Notes: generated by a model not told the origin, from the letters alone. Numbered from the stretch's first letter, positions 53,600 to 64,000 are shown. The stretch is 64,000 bases of DNA from Chrysophaeum taylorii (GCA_029834535.1 JAQMWT010000122.1:94283-158282), one strand, 5' to 3'. Program-made: numbers and translations.

Positions 53600-55853
53600 T
53601 CAGATTCCGTATGGTTTGGAGCTTGCGACGGACTTCACGAAGGGGGACCTTGAATCGTTGGTCAGGAGTAGATTGCTTTGGTGGATGCGGTTGTGTGGGA
53701 AAGGTGACCTTGCGAAGGTGCGGGTGCTCGAGTTTGTCGGGGGTGACAGGAGAAGCACGGGGGTTGTGCTTGTTCTTCGTTGGGGTGACAGAGGGAGCCT
53801 TGGGCTTTGGGCTGTCATTGATGTCATAGTACGACGGAGAGCGAGGATTTGGAGGCTTTTTTGGGGGGGCTTTTTGGGGTGGCGGGTGAGCTGCTTCTTC
53901 CTATAGGCGTGAAGATGTTGGATAAGATCATTGTCGTCATCTTCATCGAGGTTGGCTTCAGTGAGAATGACGGCAACAGGGTCGGTGTCGTCATTGGAGG
54001 CTTCATTGGGATCCGGAGGGATGTCATCTTCAGAGGCGGTGTCTTCTTCCTCGGTGAAGTGGAGGCCATGACGGCGGGAGCGAAGACGTGGATTATCCTT
54101 GTCCTTAGTCGGTAGACGACCAAAGTCAGTGACGAATCGCAACGGCTTGAAGTTGAGGGTGGGATGAGGCTTAAGGTGAGCCCAAAAGTTGCGCTCAAAG
54201 GTGGAGATAACTGTGATGCGAGCGATCAACTTGGGAATGTGATTAATGGCTTCCTTGTCTTCGTCGAGTAATAGCGAGTCGTTTGGAGTACGTAGACAAT
54301 TGGCAAGACGCGCGAAGCCCTTGATGTGTGTTGGGGCGCGGGAGTCAAGCAAGCTTGGGTTTACTTGAAGCGAAGGAGTTGGTGGATTTCCTCGAGGATC
54401 TTGTCGTTCGGAAGTTGGAGAGAGGCATCGTTGGTGATTTGGCCGAGTTGCTGCTGAACATGGCGCATATAGTCTATATAATGCGCAGGCTCGTGGATCT
54501 CCGGGTTGAACGGCGTGTCCAGGAAGGCATTATGGACATAATGCGAATGGTGGACGTGGTTCTGGCCCGTGTGCTCGTCAAGTGCGAGGCGAACTTGGAG
54601 TACGAATTCGAGTCCGATCGGATGGGAAGATCCGAGTGCGTCAATTTCGTCGTATGCTGGGTGCTTGACGGAGTCGCTACCGGCATGTAGGAAACGGCGA
54701 AAGAGGGGGTGCACGGTCTCGCGGAGGTACACGATGAAGTCGGCTTCTTTTCCTTGGAGGTGATGTTGAGTGATCGGATACAACTTGCCTTTCGTCGTAT
54801 CGGTCGCGTCCTTGTCTTGGTTATTAAGTTCTTGGAGCTTTGGCTCGTAGACGTTCTCCAAGAAGTGTTTGCCGAACTTGCGGTAACTACCCTTGTAGTA
54901 GAAGTAACGGCCTTTGAAATCTTGCGTGTTCCCGGCGGTAGAGTTGTAGTCGGGGTCCTTGTCGTTTTCCTTGATGCAGCGGCGGAGAAGAACGTCGGCG
55001 AGATCGTTAGATCCGCGCAAGACGGATTCCCACGTGTAGAAGCCCTGCAAAAAGTATTGTGTTATACCTGTTTCAGGCACCAGATGTTCAACGAACAACT
55101 GCATTACGCGAAACGAGAGAATTTGGGGTGTGACTTGCGCAGAGTCCATCGACTTGAGGACGGCGCTAGGTGGGTCACTAAAGGTGTTAGCCTTGGTCTT
55201 GGGGTCTTGTTAAGCTGGAGGGAGGGTTGGAGCCGCAGCAGCGACGGCAGGTGGTGGTGCTTGCTAACTAACTAACTAACTAACTTCAGACCTCTCCCGA
55301 GCATGGGAGCCAGGCCGGACAGGCAGGAGCCGACCCGGAATCACAGAGGAAAATCACGCAGTTGGGGCAGAGGCGAAGGACGAGGACTCGTTGATGACGG
55401 ACCGCCACTGCGCGCGGTCTTGTGCGAAGTCGTGCAAGAGCGTCGCAGGCCGCAAACGTGTTGGTCCACGAACAATCGACCTGTCCGTCGCGTTCTGCCC
55501 AACCGAGCGAACCCCATCCCAGCGCGGACTTTCCGGGTGCTAACCGGCCAGCCCGGGAGGCGAGCAGGCACCGTCTCACTCCGGGACGGCCGGGGCCGCC
55601 GCAGGGAGCAAGCGTGTTAGGCGCCGTCCTCCATCGCAACCAACGGTTAGCGATCGCAGGGTGCTTGCATGGCATTAAATCGCGCTTCGAGTGTTTGGAA
55701 GCGAGCGTCGTTGTCTTGTTTTTGTGCTGCCATCTCCCTTTGATGCCGAGCTTCGTACGCTTGAGCTTGTTGTTGCATGTCTCTTTGGTACTTGGCTTCT
55801 AAGCGAGCTTCTTGTTCTCCTATCTCCTTTTGGAGTTCTTGATTGGTTGGCAT
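53600..55853 (-). pseudogene. Retrotransposon gag region, interrupted by SINE copy F
   Basis: Gag starts at 55853 (MPTNQELQKEIGEQEARLEA), 86 bp after the 5' LTR, with a Gln-rich coiled coil. The frame is interrupted at FNAMQAP by SINE F and resumes in the same frame as QAPPPAVAAAAPTLPPA, with a stop codon at 55210-55212, then runs to 54361 (FYTWESVLRGSNDLADVLLR; HHLQGKEADFIVYLRE). A further frame, 54352-53600, continues with a Glu/Asp-rich and then Lys/Pro/Ser/Thr-rich tail. No clear CCHC knuckle is visible. Confidence 0.7.
55265..55659 (-). mobile_element. SINE-like element, copy F (full length reference), nested in gag, with TSD
   Basis: 395 bp, the most complete copy. On the plus strand it starts with five CTAA units and ends CGATCGCAG. 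Perfect 9-bp duplication GGTGCTTGC at 55256-55264 and 55660-55668. No introns or coding frame of its own; a weak pol III B-box-like GGTTCGCTC is present in the tail-last orientation. Confidence 0.93.
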
Positions 55854-55938
55854 TTTGCTTGGGTTCAGGAACGTCAGGGAGCGGGACTCTTCTGGAAATC
55901 CTGGGGCTCTGCTGATACCGGGACTGGTGCCCAATACC

Positions 55939-56135
55939 TAGAGAACAGTAATTTCAACTGTGTTACCCTTCAGCAGAGCGATGGGCAGTGGTAGTCTGCC
56001 CTCGAATCTGTCTCCTAAAACGAGGACAGCCGGTGTGAATAACACAGCGTTTTCTTTTAAATCGAAAGGTGCTAAAGTTAAGGGAACTAACCCTAGAATA
56101 GGGGGTACGAACCCTAATTCGAATTTTCTATCTCT
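55939..56135 (-). repeat. Probable 5' LTR
   Basis: Direct repeat of 42955-43149, lying 86 bp upstream of the gag start. Confidence 0.65.
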
Positions 56136-56579
56136 GAAAATATTTGCTCCGGAGCGTGGCGTCCTACAGGGTTGTTTACCATACTTATTATTTGCAAAAA
56201 CGAATATTTCGCTCCTTCATTTTGCCCTGTTTCCCTTTATTCTTTACGACATTTCAAACATTCTTGCGCCGCTCGTTGGGTCACATCTAAGCAACTACTA
56301 CAAGTGTATTCGACCATAAAATCCACTTTCAGTTTGCGCAAAAAAAATCGTTCCGACCCAAACCCGCGTGTCGCCCGGCCACACCCGCCGAAACGCTTCC
56401 TTGCGCAGCCCGTGAAGGTACAAGTGGTCTCCGGCGGCTCGGCAGAGCGACGTGAGCCCCCTTTCAGTCCGTAGACGCTCAAATCAGTCTTCGGTCGCCC
56501 GCGGCACGGATAAAATGGCCCGAGACCCACGGATTTCGACGCGGACTCGGCTCTGAATGAGCGGGGTACCCTCTCGGGC
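56136..56579. other. Spacer
   Basis: AT-rich to 56340, then GC-rich. No gene supported. Confidence 0.5.
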
Positions 56580-57419
56580 CTATCGCGACACTGTCCAGCG
56601 GTTTACTACGAATTTATTGGGCAATAGAGTCCATGGCGCTGTTGTTGGCGCGATGCAACTCAGACTGGGGGACGGAGCGATGGTTTCAGGCAGTCCGCTT
56701 GAGCTTCTGGGCGTGGCGCTGGGTTTCGATCGCGAGATGGGCGATCTCGTCTTTGCCTCCATATATCCTCGGCGCGGTAGACGAGCTTGTACTCGCGGGC
56801 CTTCCGCGAGTACCGCATGGGACGTACGCCATGTTCCTCGAAAAGTTCCTCGTCTTCCGCTTTCTCTGGGCGCGCTGCAAGCACTTGGCGAGATCCTTGG
56901 CGTGCTTTGAGTCGATGAACTCATCCTTGCGCTTCTTGTTCTGGAGAGGCCGGCCCAGTGAGACCGACGGCACGACGAGCACCCCCTTTCGGTCCCACAA
57001 AGGGGGGGGCGCCATTTGGCTTCTTCAGCGGCGGCGACGACGCGGCCGCCAACTACGGCGGCGTCTTGTCCGTCTCCTCCGAGACGACCGGCGCGCCCGC
57101 AGGTTTGCGCTATTGCGCCCCGCGGCTCGTGCTCCCGCCGAAAGTCGTCCCTCGCTGCAGTGGCCTCCTCTGATGTGTCGTACAGCGTCGAGCTCCGAAC
57201 CACCTTCGCCTTGCCTTCCCCCACCATCCTCTCGTACTTGGCAATGATGACGAAAAACTTGCCCGCGTGGCCTGAGCGTTGATCATCATTGTACCGCCCG
57301 ATCCCTGGGATCGGCGGCCAGTCTACGGGGGCCTCATACAAACCGTGCAGGAGCGTGCGCGTGAAAATGTATTCTCCTCCCGAAGCCATCACAGCGCGCA
57401 AGTGCGACGCAAGTATCAC
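56580..57419 (-). pseudogene. Unrecognised gene fragment with frame changes
   Basis: The first part (57419 to about 57110) reads as sensible protein: PPIPGIGRYNDDQRSGHAGK, FFVIIAKYERMVGEGKAKVV, YDTSEEATAARDDFRRE. Coding character then moves to other frames: KDEFIDSKHAKDLAKCLQRA at about 56900, ELFEEHGVRPMRYSRKAREY at about 56830, and GGKDEIAHLAIETQRHAQKL at about 56730. The KVVRSS...YDTSEEAtaA pattern is faintly like AP2 DNA-binding domains. No intact gene can be built. Confidence 0.5.
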
Positions 57420-57577
57420 GATCAGCTTGATTCAAATCGATTACGCCACCTTCGTCGAGCGCCAGCCATGTGGCAGACGCACATTGAACTTCCCGTTTTT
57501 GTTATCCGTTTAGTCTCGAACATTCTGAAAAACTGAGCTGGCGACGACGGTTTCGCCAACGCAGAAATCAGCCGAAG

Positions 57578-57956
57578 CTAACGAACTAACTAACTTCAGA
57601 CCTCTCCCGAGCATGGGAGCCAGGCCGGACCGACAGGAGCCAGTCCGGAATCACAGGCCTGTAGACGAGGAGCGCCGAAAGGTCGGTCGGCGGAGAGTGA
57701 CCATCAAGCTTACGATCGCCGACTGCGGTTGCGATGGAGGACGGTGCCTCATGAATCCTGAGCCTTGCGAGGGCATCCGCCCTCCCGGCGTAGGTTGGCA
57801 CCTACTCGCCTCCCGGGCGGGCCGGTTGGCAGCCGGAACGTTCGCAATGGGACGGGGTATGGCCGGGAGGCGAAGACGGAAGGTTATCGACGAGTTGGTT
57901 GTCAGTCACATCGCGGTCTCCTCGTCGCATGGCGACAAGCTTGATGGTCACTCTCC
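57578..57956. mobile_element. SINE-like element, copy G, internally inverted
   Basis: The first ~135 bp (57578-57712) run CTAA-first (minus orientation). At an AAGCTT pivot the remainder (57713-57956) runs in the opposite direction. A segment of ~25 bp (CTTGATGGTCACTCTCCGCC) occurs once in each orientation, making an inverted repeat. Probable 7-bp TSD GCCGAAG at 57571-57577 and 57957-57963. Confidence 0.8.
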
Positions 57957-58542
57957 GCCGAAGAGCTATGATTAATCCCTTCTCTTCGCGAGGGCTAGTT
58001 TTTCAACCAAATGCTGATGAGGCGGCATCACCCGAAGATTAAACGGCATTTGGCGCGCTCTCATCTGGAAACACCATGATAAGACTCGGTCGGGGGTGCC
58101 CGATCGGCGCCCTTAGCAACAGCAGCTATGACGATTTTCACGTCGAACCATGATTTCATGATATGGTGGCAGCAGCTAGAAATCACAAATGCGCTCCACC
58201 CGGGTTGCTTGAGGCACCGATCGACGCCTCGTTCGACCCTCTCACAGGCTGGGTGTGGGGCTGCGGGCAGAGGGGCGGTCAACTTCGGGTGACCGTCGTG
58301 GAATTATTCTCGAATACACTCGTAAGAGGAGTTGCGCTTACGGCGCAGTGGTACCCCACTATCCTCCGCATGAGCGACGATCACCTCTTTTGTCTCAGTC
58401 GAGGAGGCACTACCTCTTGGCATCTCTCCGTCAATCGTGCTGGTAAGGAATGTTCACAAACGGAACGCAAATTTTCCTAATTCGGTGCTAGGGTTTTGAA
58501 CGGAAAAGCTTGACTTCGGCTTCGCTACAACTCTAGTGTGCG
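57957..58542. other. Spacer upstream of the channel gene
   Basis: No supported gene; promoter of the channel gene expected at its end. A 105-codon frame at 58163-58480 has no recognisable feature. Confidence 0.5.
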
Positions 58543-60348
58543 ATGGAGAGCTTTGATGAAACACCACAACCACCGCCCTGGCAGCCGATCGTGATGAAGG
58601 GTTCGCTGGTTTTTGCGCTGATGACCATCGTCGCTGTGACAGTTCGTGCGCAGTCCGGGGGATTGTGGTCCCCGCCTGCGATGATTGAGCCTACGCCAGT
58701 CGCCAGCACCCCGCTCAAGCCAGGTCAAGACAACTCGTGCTGCGTACGCACGGATGAAGAGACGTGCGCCGAAGGCAGGAATCCGTCACTCGAGCCGAAG
58801 CTCAACACCTGGATCGAGGTGACAGCGGCGTGGAGCGCGATTCTGTTCTTGTCGTACATTGGGCTTGCCGAGGTGTACAAAGCCATGGTCAAGCTGCGAC
58901 ACGCGCGTAACCTGCGGGCGTCGCTTGTCGATTTGCTCAAGTACCGCCTGGAGAACTGGTGGGCCCGGAACCCCGTGGCGATACCGCTATCCCTTGCGTA
59001 CGTGACGATGATGACCAACATGCTTGGTGGCCTTATCTACAACGTGTTTACCGGCGAATCGCTCGGCCTGGCAATCTTCCACACGTGGATGTTCTTGTCG
59101 GACCCGTCCGCGCACACGGCACTCGACACGACCGTTGCAACGCTGCTGGGCTTCATCCTGACGGTCATTGGCATGATCATTTGCGGCTTCATGGTCAGTA
59201 TTATCACGGACCTCGTCAACGAGAAAGTGGCCAATATCAAGAAGGGCAACTCGCACGTCATCGAGGCCGGCCACACATGCATCCTCGGCTACTCAACAAA
59301 TCTGCGACCACTCATCGCGCAGATTGCGATCGCGAACGAGTCTGAGGGCGGGGGCATCGTTGTCGTTCTCGCCTCGAGACCAAACGAGTTTCTCCAGAAG
59401 GAGGTGAGTTCCTTGAGCAGCCGCGTACGTTAGTTCACGCGTGATTCAATACGTATAGGTGAGCTACATGGGCGCCGAGGTCAAGACGACGCAAGTCGTC
59501 GTGCGGTCGGGGTCCCCGCTCCGAGTCAACGACCTGGAGGTGGTCTCAGCATCGACGGCGCGGTCCATCATCATCCTCGCCGATAACGAGGTCTCCGCCG
59601 AGGAGTCGGACGCCGTTGTCATGCGCACGGTCCTTGCGCTGTCGGCGTTCGAGCGTCTCGATGGTCACATCGTCGCCGAGCTGCGCGATGTTGACGACGT
59701 TGACCACATCCAACTTATATCCCAGCATCCGATCGAATGCGTTGTTGCGCATGATTTCATAGGTCTGTGTGTCGCCACGACAACGACCTGCGACAAACTT
59801 TATTGTGCGCAGGTCGTTTAATGATTCAATGCGCTCGGCACCGCGAGCTCGCGCCGGTGCTCGAGTCGCTATTCGGCTTCTCCGAAGATGAGATCTACAT
59901 CGCGGCATGGCCATCGCTCGTCGGGTACACGTTCCAAGATGTGACTCGGAGTTTCCGGGACGCGATCCCGATTGGGCTTAAGCGCGCGTCAGACGGCAAG
60001 GTGATCATCAACCCCGAGGACCCCGACATTTTCGTGATTCGCGAGGATGACGAGATTATCGTTATTGCCGAGGACAACGACTCGTATGCGCCGTTCGAGG
60101 ACGGACCGGTGCGTATCGTTGACGATCTTGGCGACGAAGACGAGGGCCCGCCCCGTCACCACGTATGCCTCGAACTCCCACAGAATGCCAAGCTCGCCAT
60201 TGCGGGGAAGTCACCCGAAGGGAATCGGCCTCAGCACTTTTTGTTTTTGGGGTGGCGCCGCGACGTCATGGACATGATCCGGTTCCTCGACGAGATTCAC
60301 GCAGGGGCAATTTGTCGCGCCAACCTGCGTGGTGGCGACCCGCAATAA
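58543..60348 (+). CDS. CASTOR/POLLUX-type ion channel, C-terminally short
   Basis: Model: join(58543..59403,59459..59762,59813..60348), 566 residues; introns of 55 and 50 bp, phases 0 and 1. A hydrophobic signal-like segment (GSLVFALMTIVAVTVRAQS) is followed by membrane segments around WSAILFLSYIGLAEVY, IPLSLAYVTMMTNMLGGLIY and LLGFILTVIGMIICGFMVSI. The RCK-like gating part follows (NSHVIEAGHTCILGYSTNLRPLI, VVLASRPNEFLQKE, SARSIIILADNE-like and MIQCARHRELAPVLESLFGF). These are hallmarks of CASTOR/POLLUX/DMI1 calcium-gated cation channels of nuclear or plastid membranes. The match stops at WRRDVMDMIRFLDEI, where plant homologues continue for 200-250 residues, so it is truncated or its last exons lie undetected downstream. 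Confidence 0.87.
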
Positions 60349-60867
60349 GGGTGGGCTGCGTCGTGTGTGACGCAGTTTACCAAAGTGGATTTCGTGCAAT
60401 ATATGGCCTGTTCCGAGCGCGCAGGTACCTGCGTCACTGGGCCGGCTGGGAACATGGCGAGTTGAGATCAACTCCATGAGCCAACAGCGGCGTCAGAGAA
60501 AAGCAAAAAGAAACACTGCGTAGTTAATTGGGATTGAATTAGGAATCGCAGTTCGATGGCATAATCATTGTGCTGGCGTTGCCGGTGCGACAAACTAACC
60601 CCTTTGCAACAGCTTCGTCCCGTCTTGTCCTGCGCGTTGCCCCCCTCCCCTCTTGCCCCACAGCACGCTATCTGCGTGATTTATCCGCGCGGCAGCCCAT
60701 ATGCCTGGTGTCGGTCCTTTGAACAGCATGCTTCTCATAAGCAACGGTTTGTGTTTGCATAAGATGCCAGGACACCAGGCGCTGCAGTGTACGAATACCA
60801 TAATAAGAACAAACGCGCACTAGAAATCCTTTGTCCTGCTTTGTTGTACTGATGCCGTATTTACTTT
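60349..60867. other. Spacer after the channel gene
   Basis: I looked for the missing C-terminal exons of the channel here and saw none. No other gene. Confidence 0.5.
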
Positions 60868-61225
60868 GATGAGACAGCGCCTAACAGCAGCTCTGCGGCG
60901 GCCCCGCCGTCGGGTGAGACGGTGCCTGCTCGCCTCCCGGTTGTGGTTGGCACCGGAAAGTCCGCGCTGGGATGGGGTTCGCTCGGTTGGGCAGAACGCG
61001 ACGGACAGGTCGATTGTTCGTGGACCAACACGTCCGCGGCCTGCGACGCTTTTGCACGACCTCGCATAAGACCGCGCGCAGTGGCGGTACACCATCAACA
61101 AGTCCGTCCTCGTCCCTCGCCTCTGCCCCAACTGCGTGATTTTCCTCTGTGATTCCGTACCGGCTCCTGCCGGTCCGACCTGGCTCCCATGCTCGGGAAA
61201 GGTCTGAAGTTAGTTAGTTAGTTAG
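60868..61225 (+). mobile_element. SINE-like element, copy H (long subtype)
   Basis: Tail-last orientation, ending in four TTAG units; head begins near GATGAGACAGCGCCTAAC. No perfect TSD seen. It lies where the channel gene's missing 3' exons would be expected. Confidence 0.85.
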
Positions 61226-61829
61226 TATTGCACAATACACGATCAATGTGCATCTTGCGTGATTGATCACATATAAAGATTAGTAGGGGAGTTGCTTACC
61301 ATCACAATATTATCCAATAAGATTCCAGGCCTAGGCGGGATGGACAAGCCAGCGCCCGCAAGCTTGACAGGATATTGGCGATCTTATTGGAAGGGGAATG
61401 TACAGATTCAGTCAAGCCCAGTTGCGATGCATATCTACAGATCCTCATATTAATTTCGCGCGCATCTCGACCCCACGCGATTCGCATGTGAATTGGGCAG
61501 CTGCATGTCACGTGGAGTTGGAGCGCGCTGTTCGCATATACAGTGGCCTCGGGGCTGCAGCCCACGAGTCCCAGAAAATAGAGCCGTTTCGCTTAAAGCA
61601 TAGTGCCAGGGGGGGGGGCGACAACGTCGTTGCGGTCGAGCTGCATTGGGCGTTTCGGGTGCTGCGAGGACCGTAAGAACTTCACGAAAAGGGGCAGAAG
61701 CATGTCGATAGCCTCCCTTCGTACGCCGGACTGGAATGATAGCGCCTTGCTTCGGGCAATAGGCTGATAGTTGCACGCTAGTTTGCAGACACACATCGTT
61801 CGTCATCGACTTGGAGCCAGGCCTCATCT
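61226..61829. other. Spacer
   Basis: No supported gene. Confidence 0.5.
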
Positions 61830-62410
61830 TAGTTGCCGCCAACACTGGACGCAAGTGCGGCGGAGACGACAGCGCAAATATCTCCTCGTTGTTCGTCGTT
61901 CTTTGCGAACATGATCTCAGATGATCTCAACATCTGGATCCGGGAAATGATGTCAAGGATACTGGGTGCGACTAAGCGGACGATAGTACCGTGGCCACCC
62001 AGGCGTGCTGCCTCGAGCAACCGTTGGTCGTCAGGTGGATGTCAGCACTGTGTGCGACCAAAAGGTAGATGAAGTCCGCATAACACAGACCACTTGCAGC
62101 AAAAACCGGCAACATGCCGTTGTTCCTACCTGGCCCTATTGATGTCGGCACCGTGCGCCAACAACAGGGACACGATGTCAACGTAGCCAGCTCCCTGTGT
62201 AGTGTGGCGAGGCGTCATCGTGAAAGAGCTGATGAAATCGGCGTCATGTTCGAGCAACACACACTCAAAACGAAGAAAGGTGGCCGCGACGACGAAAAGC
62301 AGTGAGGTAACTTGCCTTTGGGGCACTCGGGTGTCGGCAGGTTTGCAAGGACCCTGGATTTCCACTCCTGGGGCGAAAGTAACCCGCGCACTCGCACGCC
62401 TTTTCGCCAT
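61830..62410 (-). pseudogene. Ankyrin-repeat gene remnant
   Basis: Ankyrin-type units appear in order but in different frames: AGYVDIVSLLLAHGADIN (about 62190-62130), LPVFAASGLCYADFIYLLVA followed by HSADIHLTTNG (about 62120-62030), and LEAARLGGHGTIVRLV (62015-61965). At least two frameshifts separate them. A possible N-terminal part lies upstream to 62828 (MSVPATGEVDPNCPELPLAS). Confidence 0.6.
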
Positions 62411-64000
62411 GCAGTGTCTTTTTCTTCAGAGAGGCCGCTGGCGCGTTGATTTCTCGGCATGACTTCCCCCACGATCCAACCACGTCAAAAAGCTGGAATG
62501 CCGGCAGCTCGTGGCTGGCGCTGTCTCTAGCATCCTTCGGAGCGGGAGCTGGAAGCGGCACGTAGTCAAGCGGGCCGCCACTTTGCAGCATAGCCCCGAC
62601 GAGCTCGGTATTAGCACTTCGCTTCGCTCGGGGCCTTTCTGAGGCAAGCGGGAGCTCGGGGCAGTTCGGATCGACTTCGCCTGTCGCCGGCACCGACATG
62701 ATAAGTTTCCGTCGTCGCCAGGATGCCGCGAGAAGTCCACCGAGGGCATGGCAACCCCCAGCACGCCGCACGGACGCTGGCCGTACGCCACAGGCCACCG
62801 GCTTCTGCAACTCTAGTTGTTTTTCCAAACCGTGGGTGGTTTAGGAGTAAACTCAAAGGTTAAAGGCGAAGCGTGCGCTAATTGAAGCAGCTTGGATTGG
62901 CGGGGGTGAGGCGCGTCGGCAAGGAGAGAAGGGGGTGGAAGGAAGGACGTTGACGCAAGTCGATTATAGGGGACAAGCGCCAGCCTAACCGTCCGGCGCG
63001 CCGCCAGGGACTCGGCGGTCGAGACGTAGGGGCCGTTGGCGTTTCTGTAAGCGTCTTGGCGCTCCCGAAAGCGGGTGATTAGATCAAGTGACTTGTATTT
63101 CTGCTCATGAACCCCCGTCCCCACACGCCTCCCCCTCTTAGCAGTCGACGTTTACCCCCGCCCCCGGCAGTCGACTTCAAAAAAAACACTACAAGTGTAG
63201 TGGTTTCTCAGACACCCGCCCCTCTGGCCGGGCCAGAGCCTCAACAATCCCAACCCGAACCGGCACGGAACCGCCGCGCGCTCGATCTCAGCATAACACT
63301 CAGGCCATCACGAAAATCGGACAATCAAATAAGACAGCAAGAAGACTAAAGCAATACATGTAACTAGGTACTGGGTTCAGCGAGCGCAGGTGAGGCGTCA
63401 AGATGACACCTATAATGTAGGTCAGTACCAGGGCAACAATCATGGTAAGTCAGGTGAGCAAGCAAGTGGGGGAATGGGCGTTACTGCCACACAAGTATAA
63501 CCTAAACCCAACCCAACCTGCGCCCGCCATTTTTAAAGTCGGTTGATTTGATAAAGTTTCGTTCGGGAGCAGAAGTTTCTTGGGCTTTGCAAAAGCAAGG
63601 GTGCCATATGACTTATTACACTAGGCCTAAGCTTGGGCAGACGACAGACCAGAAGTATTTCGGCGCCCTGCACTAGCGGTCGAAGCGACTAAGTCGGACC
63701 GCAGACGCCCGATACGCGAGGGGACTGTTCCTTGTCTTCTCGCCACGCTTTGTGTGCGAGTCATGACGAAGGTTATCAATATAGACGTCAGCGACGTTAT
63801 CTCCCAGAGTCACCGCGAATGAAGTGACGCGTCGATCGCGCGATGGGAGGGTGTTTGCGCTTGAGACGCGCAGCCTCTCGTTGTCACTCGATTTTGGCGT
63901 GTTCAAACTCGGCGCCCCCGTCATCGGGCGAGAGCGAGTTTGTACTCCGCGAGCGCGAGAGAACCGCATGAGCCGGAGAGGCGGAAGGTTTTAAAGACCA
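62411..64000. other. End-of-window spacer with repeat motifs
   Basis: Contains GGAGTAAACTCAAAGGTTAA at 62842 followed by a block (AAGCAGCTTGGATTGGCGG) also found at 8934-8995, and two GCAGTCGAC motifs at 63141 and 63164 that resemble the start of family-2 repeats. A 98-codon minus-strand frame at 63673-63969 is of unknown reality. Confidence 0.5.

Larger units (their letters stand above)
42955..56135 (-). mobile_element. Large Ty1/copia-type LTR retrotransposon, decayed, with two nested SINEs
   Basis: About 13.2 kb on the minus strand, bounded by direct repeats of ~195 bp (55939-56135 and 42955-43149). Gene order from its 5' end is gag, protease, a block of unknown ORFs, integrase, reverse transcriptase/RNase H, then two or three further ORFs. 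Integrase before reverse transcriptase is the copia order. The interior is clearly AT-richer than the host genes. Frameshifts, one stop in gag, a 50-bp duplication and two SINE insertions mean it is no longer autonomous. Just after the 5' repeat the minus strand reads GGTATCAGCAGAGC, close to the initiator-Met primer site common in copia elements, but displaced by ~15 nt. Confidence 0.85.

Noticed and set aside
55303-55620. Open frames of ~60-120 codons inside SINE copies
   Set aside because: They occur in all frames and are not conserved between copies; the SINE is non-coding.
63673-63969. 98-codon minus-strand frame near the window end
   Set aside because: No motif or splice evidence; too short to support.

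Overview
This is nuclear DNA of a unicellular photosynthetic eukaryote, most likely a stramenopile (heterokont) alga; the lineage is an inference. The support is: protein genes broken by very short GT-AG introns (about 38-65 bp, a few of 130-155 bp), no operons or Shine-Dalgarno sites, long microsatellites, a plastid-type ClpR with a signal-peptide-like N-terminus followed by a basic Ser/Arg-rich stretch, a LOV photoreceptor, a plant-type PDI/ERGIC fusion and a tubulin-deglutamylase-type carboxypeptidase that hints at cilia.

Layout. 1-15 kb: 3' end of an acyltransferase-3-like membrane protein, a small unknown gene, an AGC-like kinase, plastid ClpR, a decayed Helitron helicase, a CCP5-like carboxypeptidase and an ABTB1-like ankyrin/BTB protein. 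15-19.6 kb: repeat-rich spacer with a perfect 23-bp-arm palindrome. 19.6-30.4 kb: gene-dense block with a CYTH-like membrane protein, an ankyrin-LOV photoreceptor, IMP-type 5'-nucleotidase (ISN1), PDI-ERGIC fusion, SLX1 nuclease, a small secreted protein and a frameshifted coiled-coil pseudogene. 30.7-32.9 kb: repeat and gene fragments. 32.9-41.8 kb: two adjacent lipid hydrolases (patatin/SDP1-type and EMB8/ABHD-type), a tight divergent pair of unknown genes (start codons 21 bp apart), and an 8-exon EF-Ts. 42.95-56.1 kb: one large, AT-richer Ty1/copia-type LTR retrotransposon on the minus strand with two SINEs inserted in it. 56.5-64 kb: pseudogenes, further SINEs, and a CASTOR/POLLUX-type ion channel that lacks its C-terminal part.

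A previously unnamed (to me) SINE-like family, with a (TTAG)n tail, is present eight times. Four copies have perfect 9-11 bp target-site duplications, three are 5' truncated and one is internally inverted. Two copies sit in the copia element's gag and integrase genes, which orders the insertions in time.

No CRISPR, rRNA or convincing tRNA was found. Spliced models were built by eye from splice-site sequence, reading phase and family conservation; RNA evidence is needed to confirm them.
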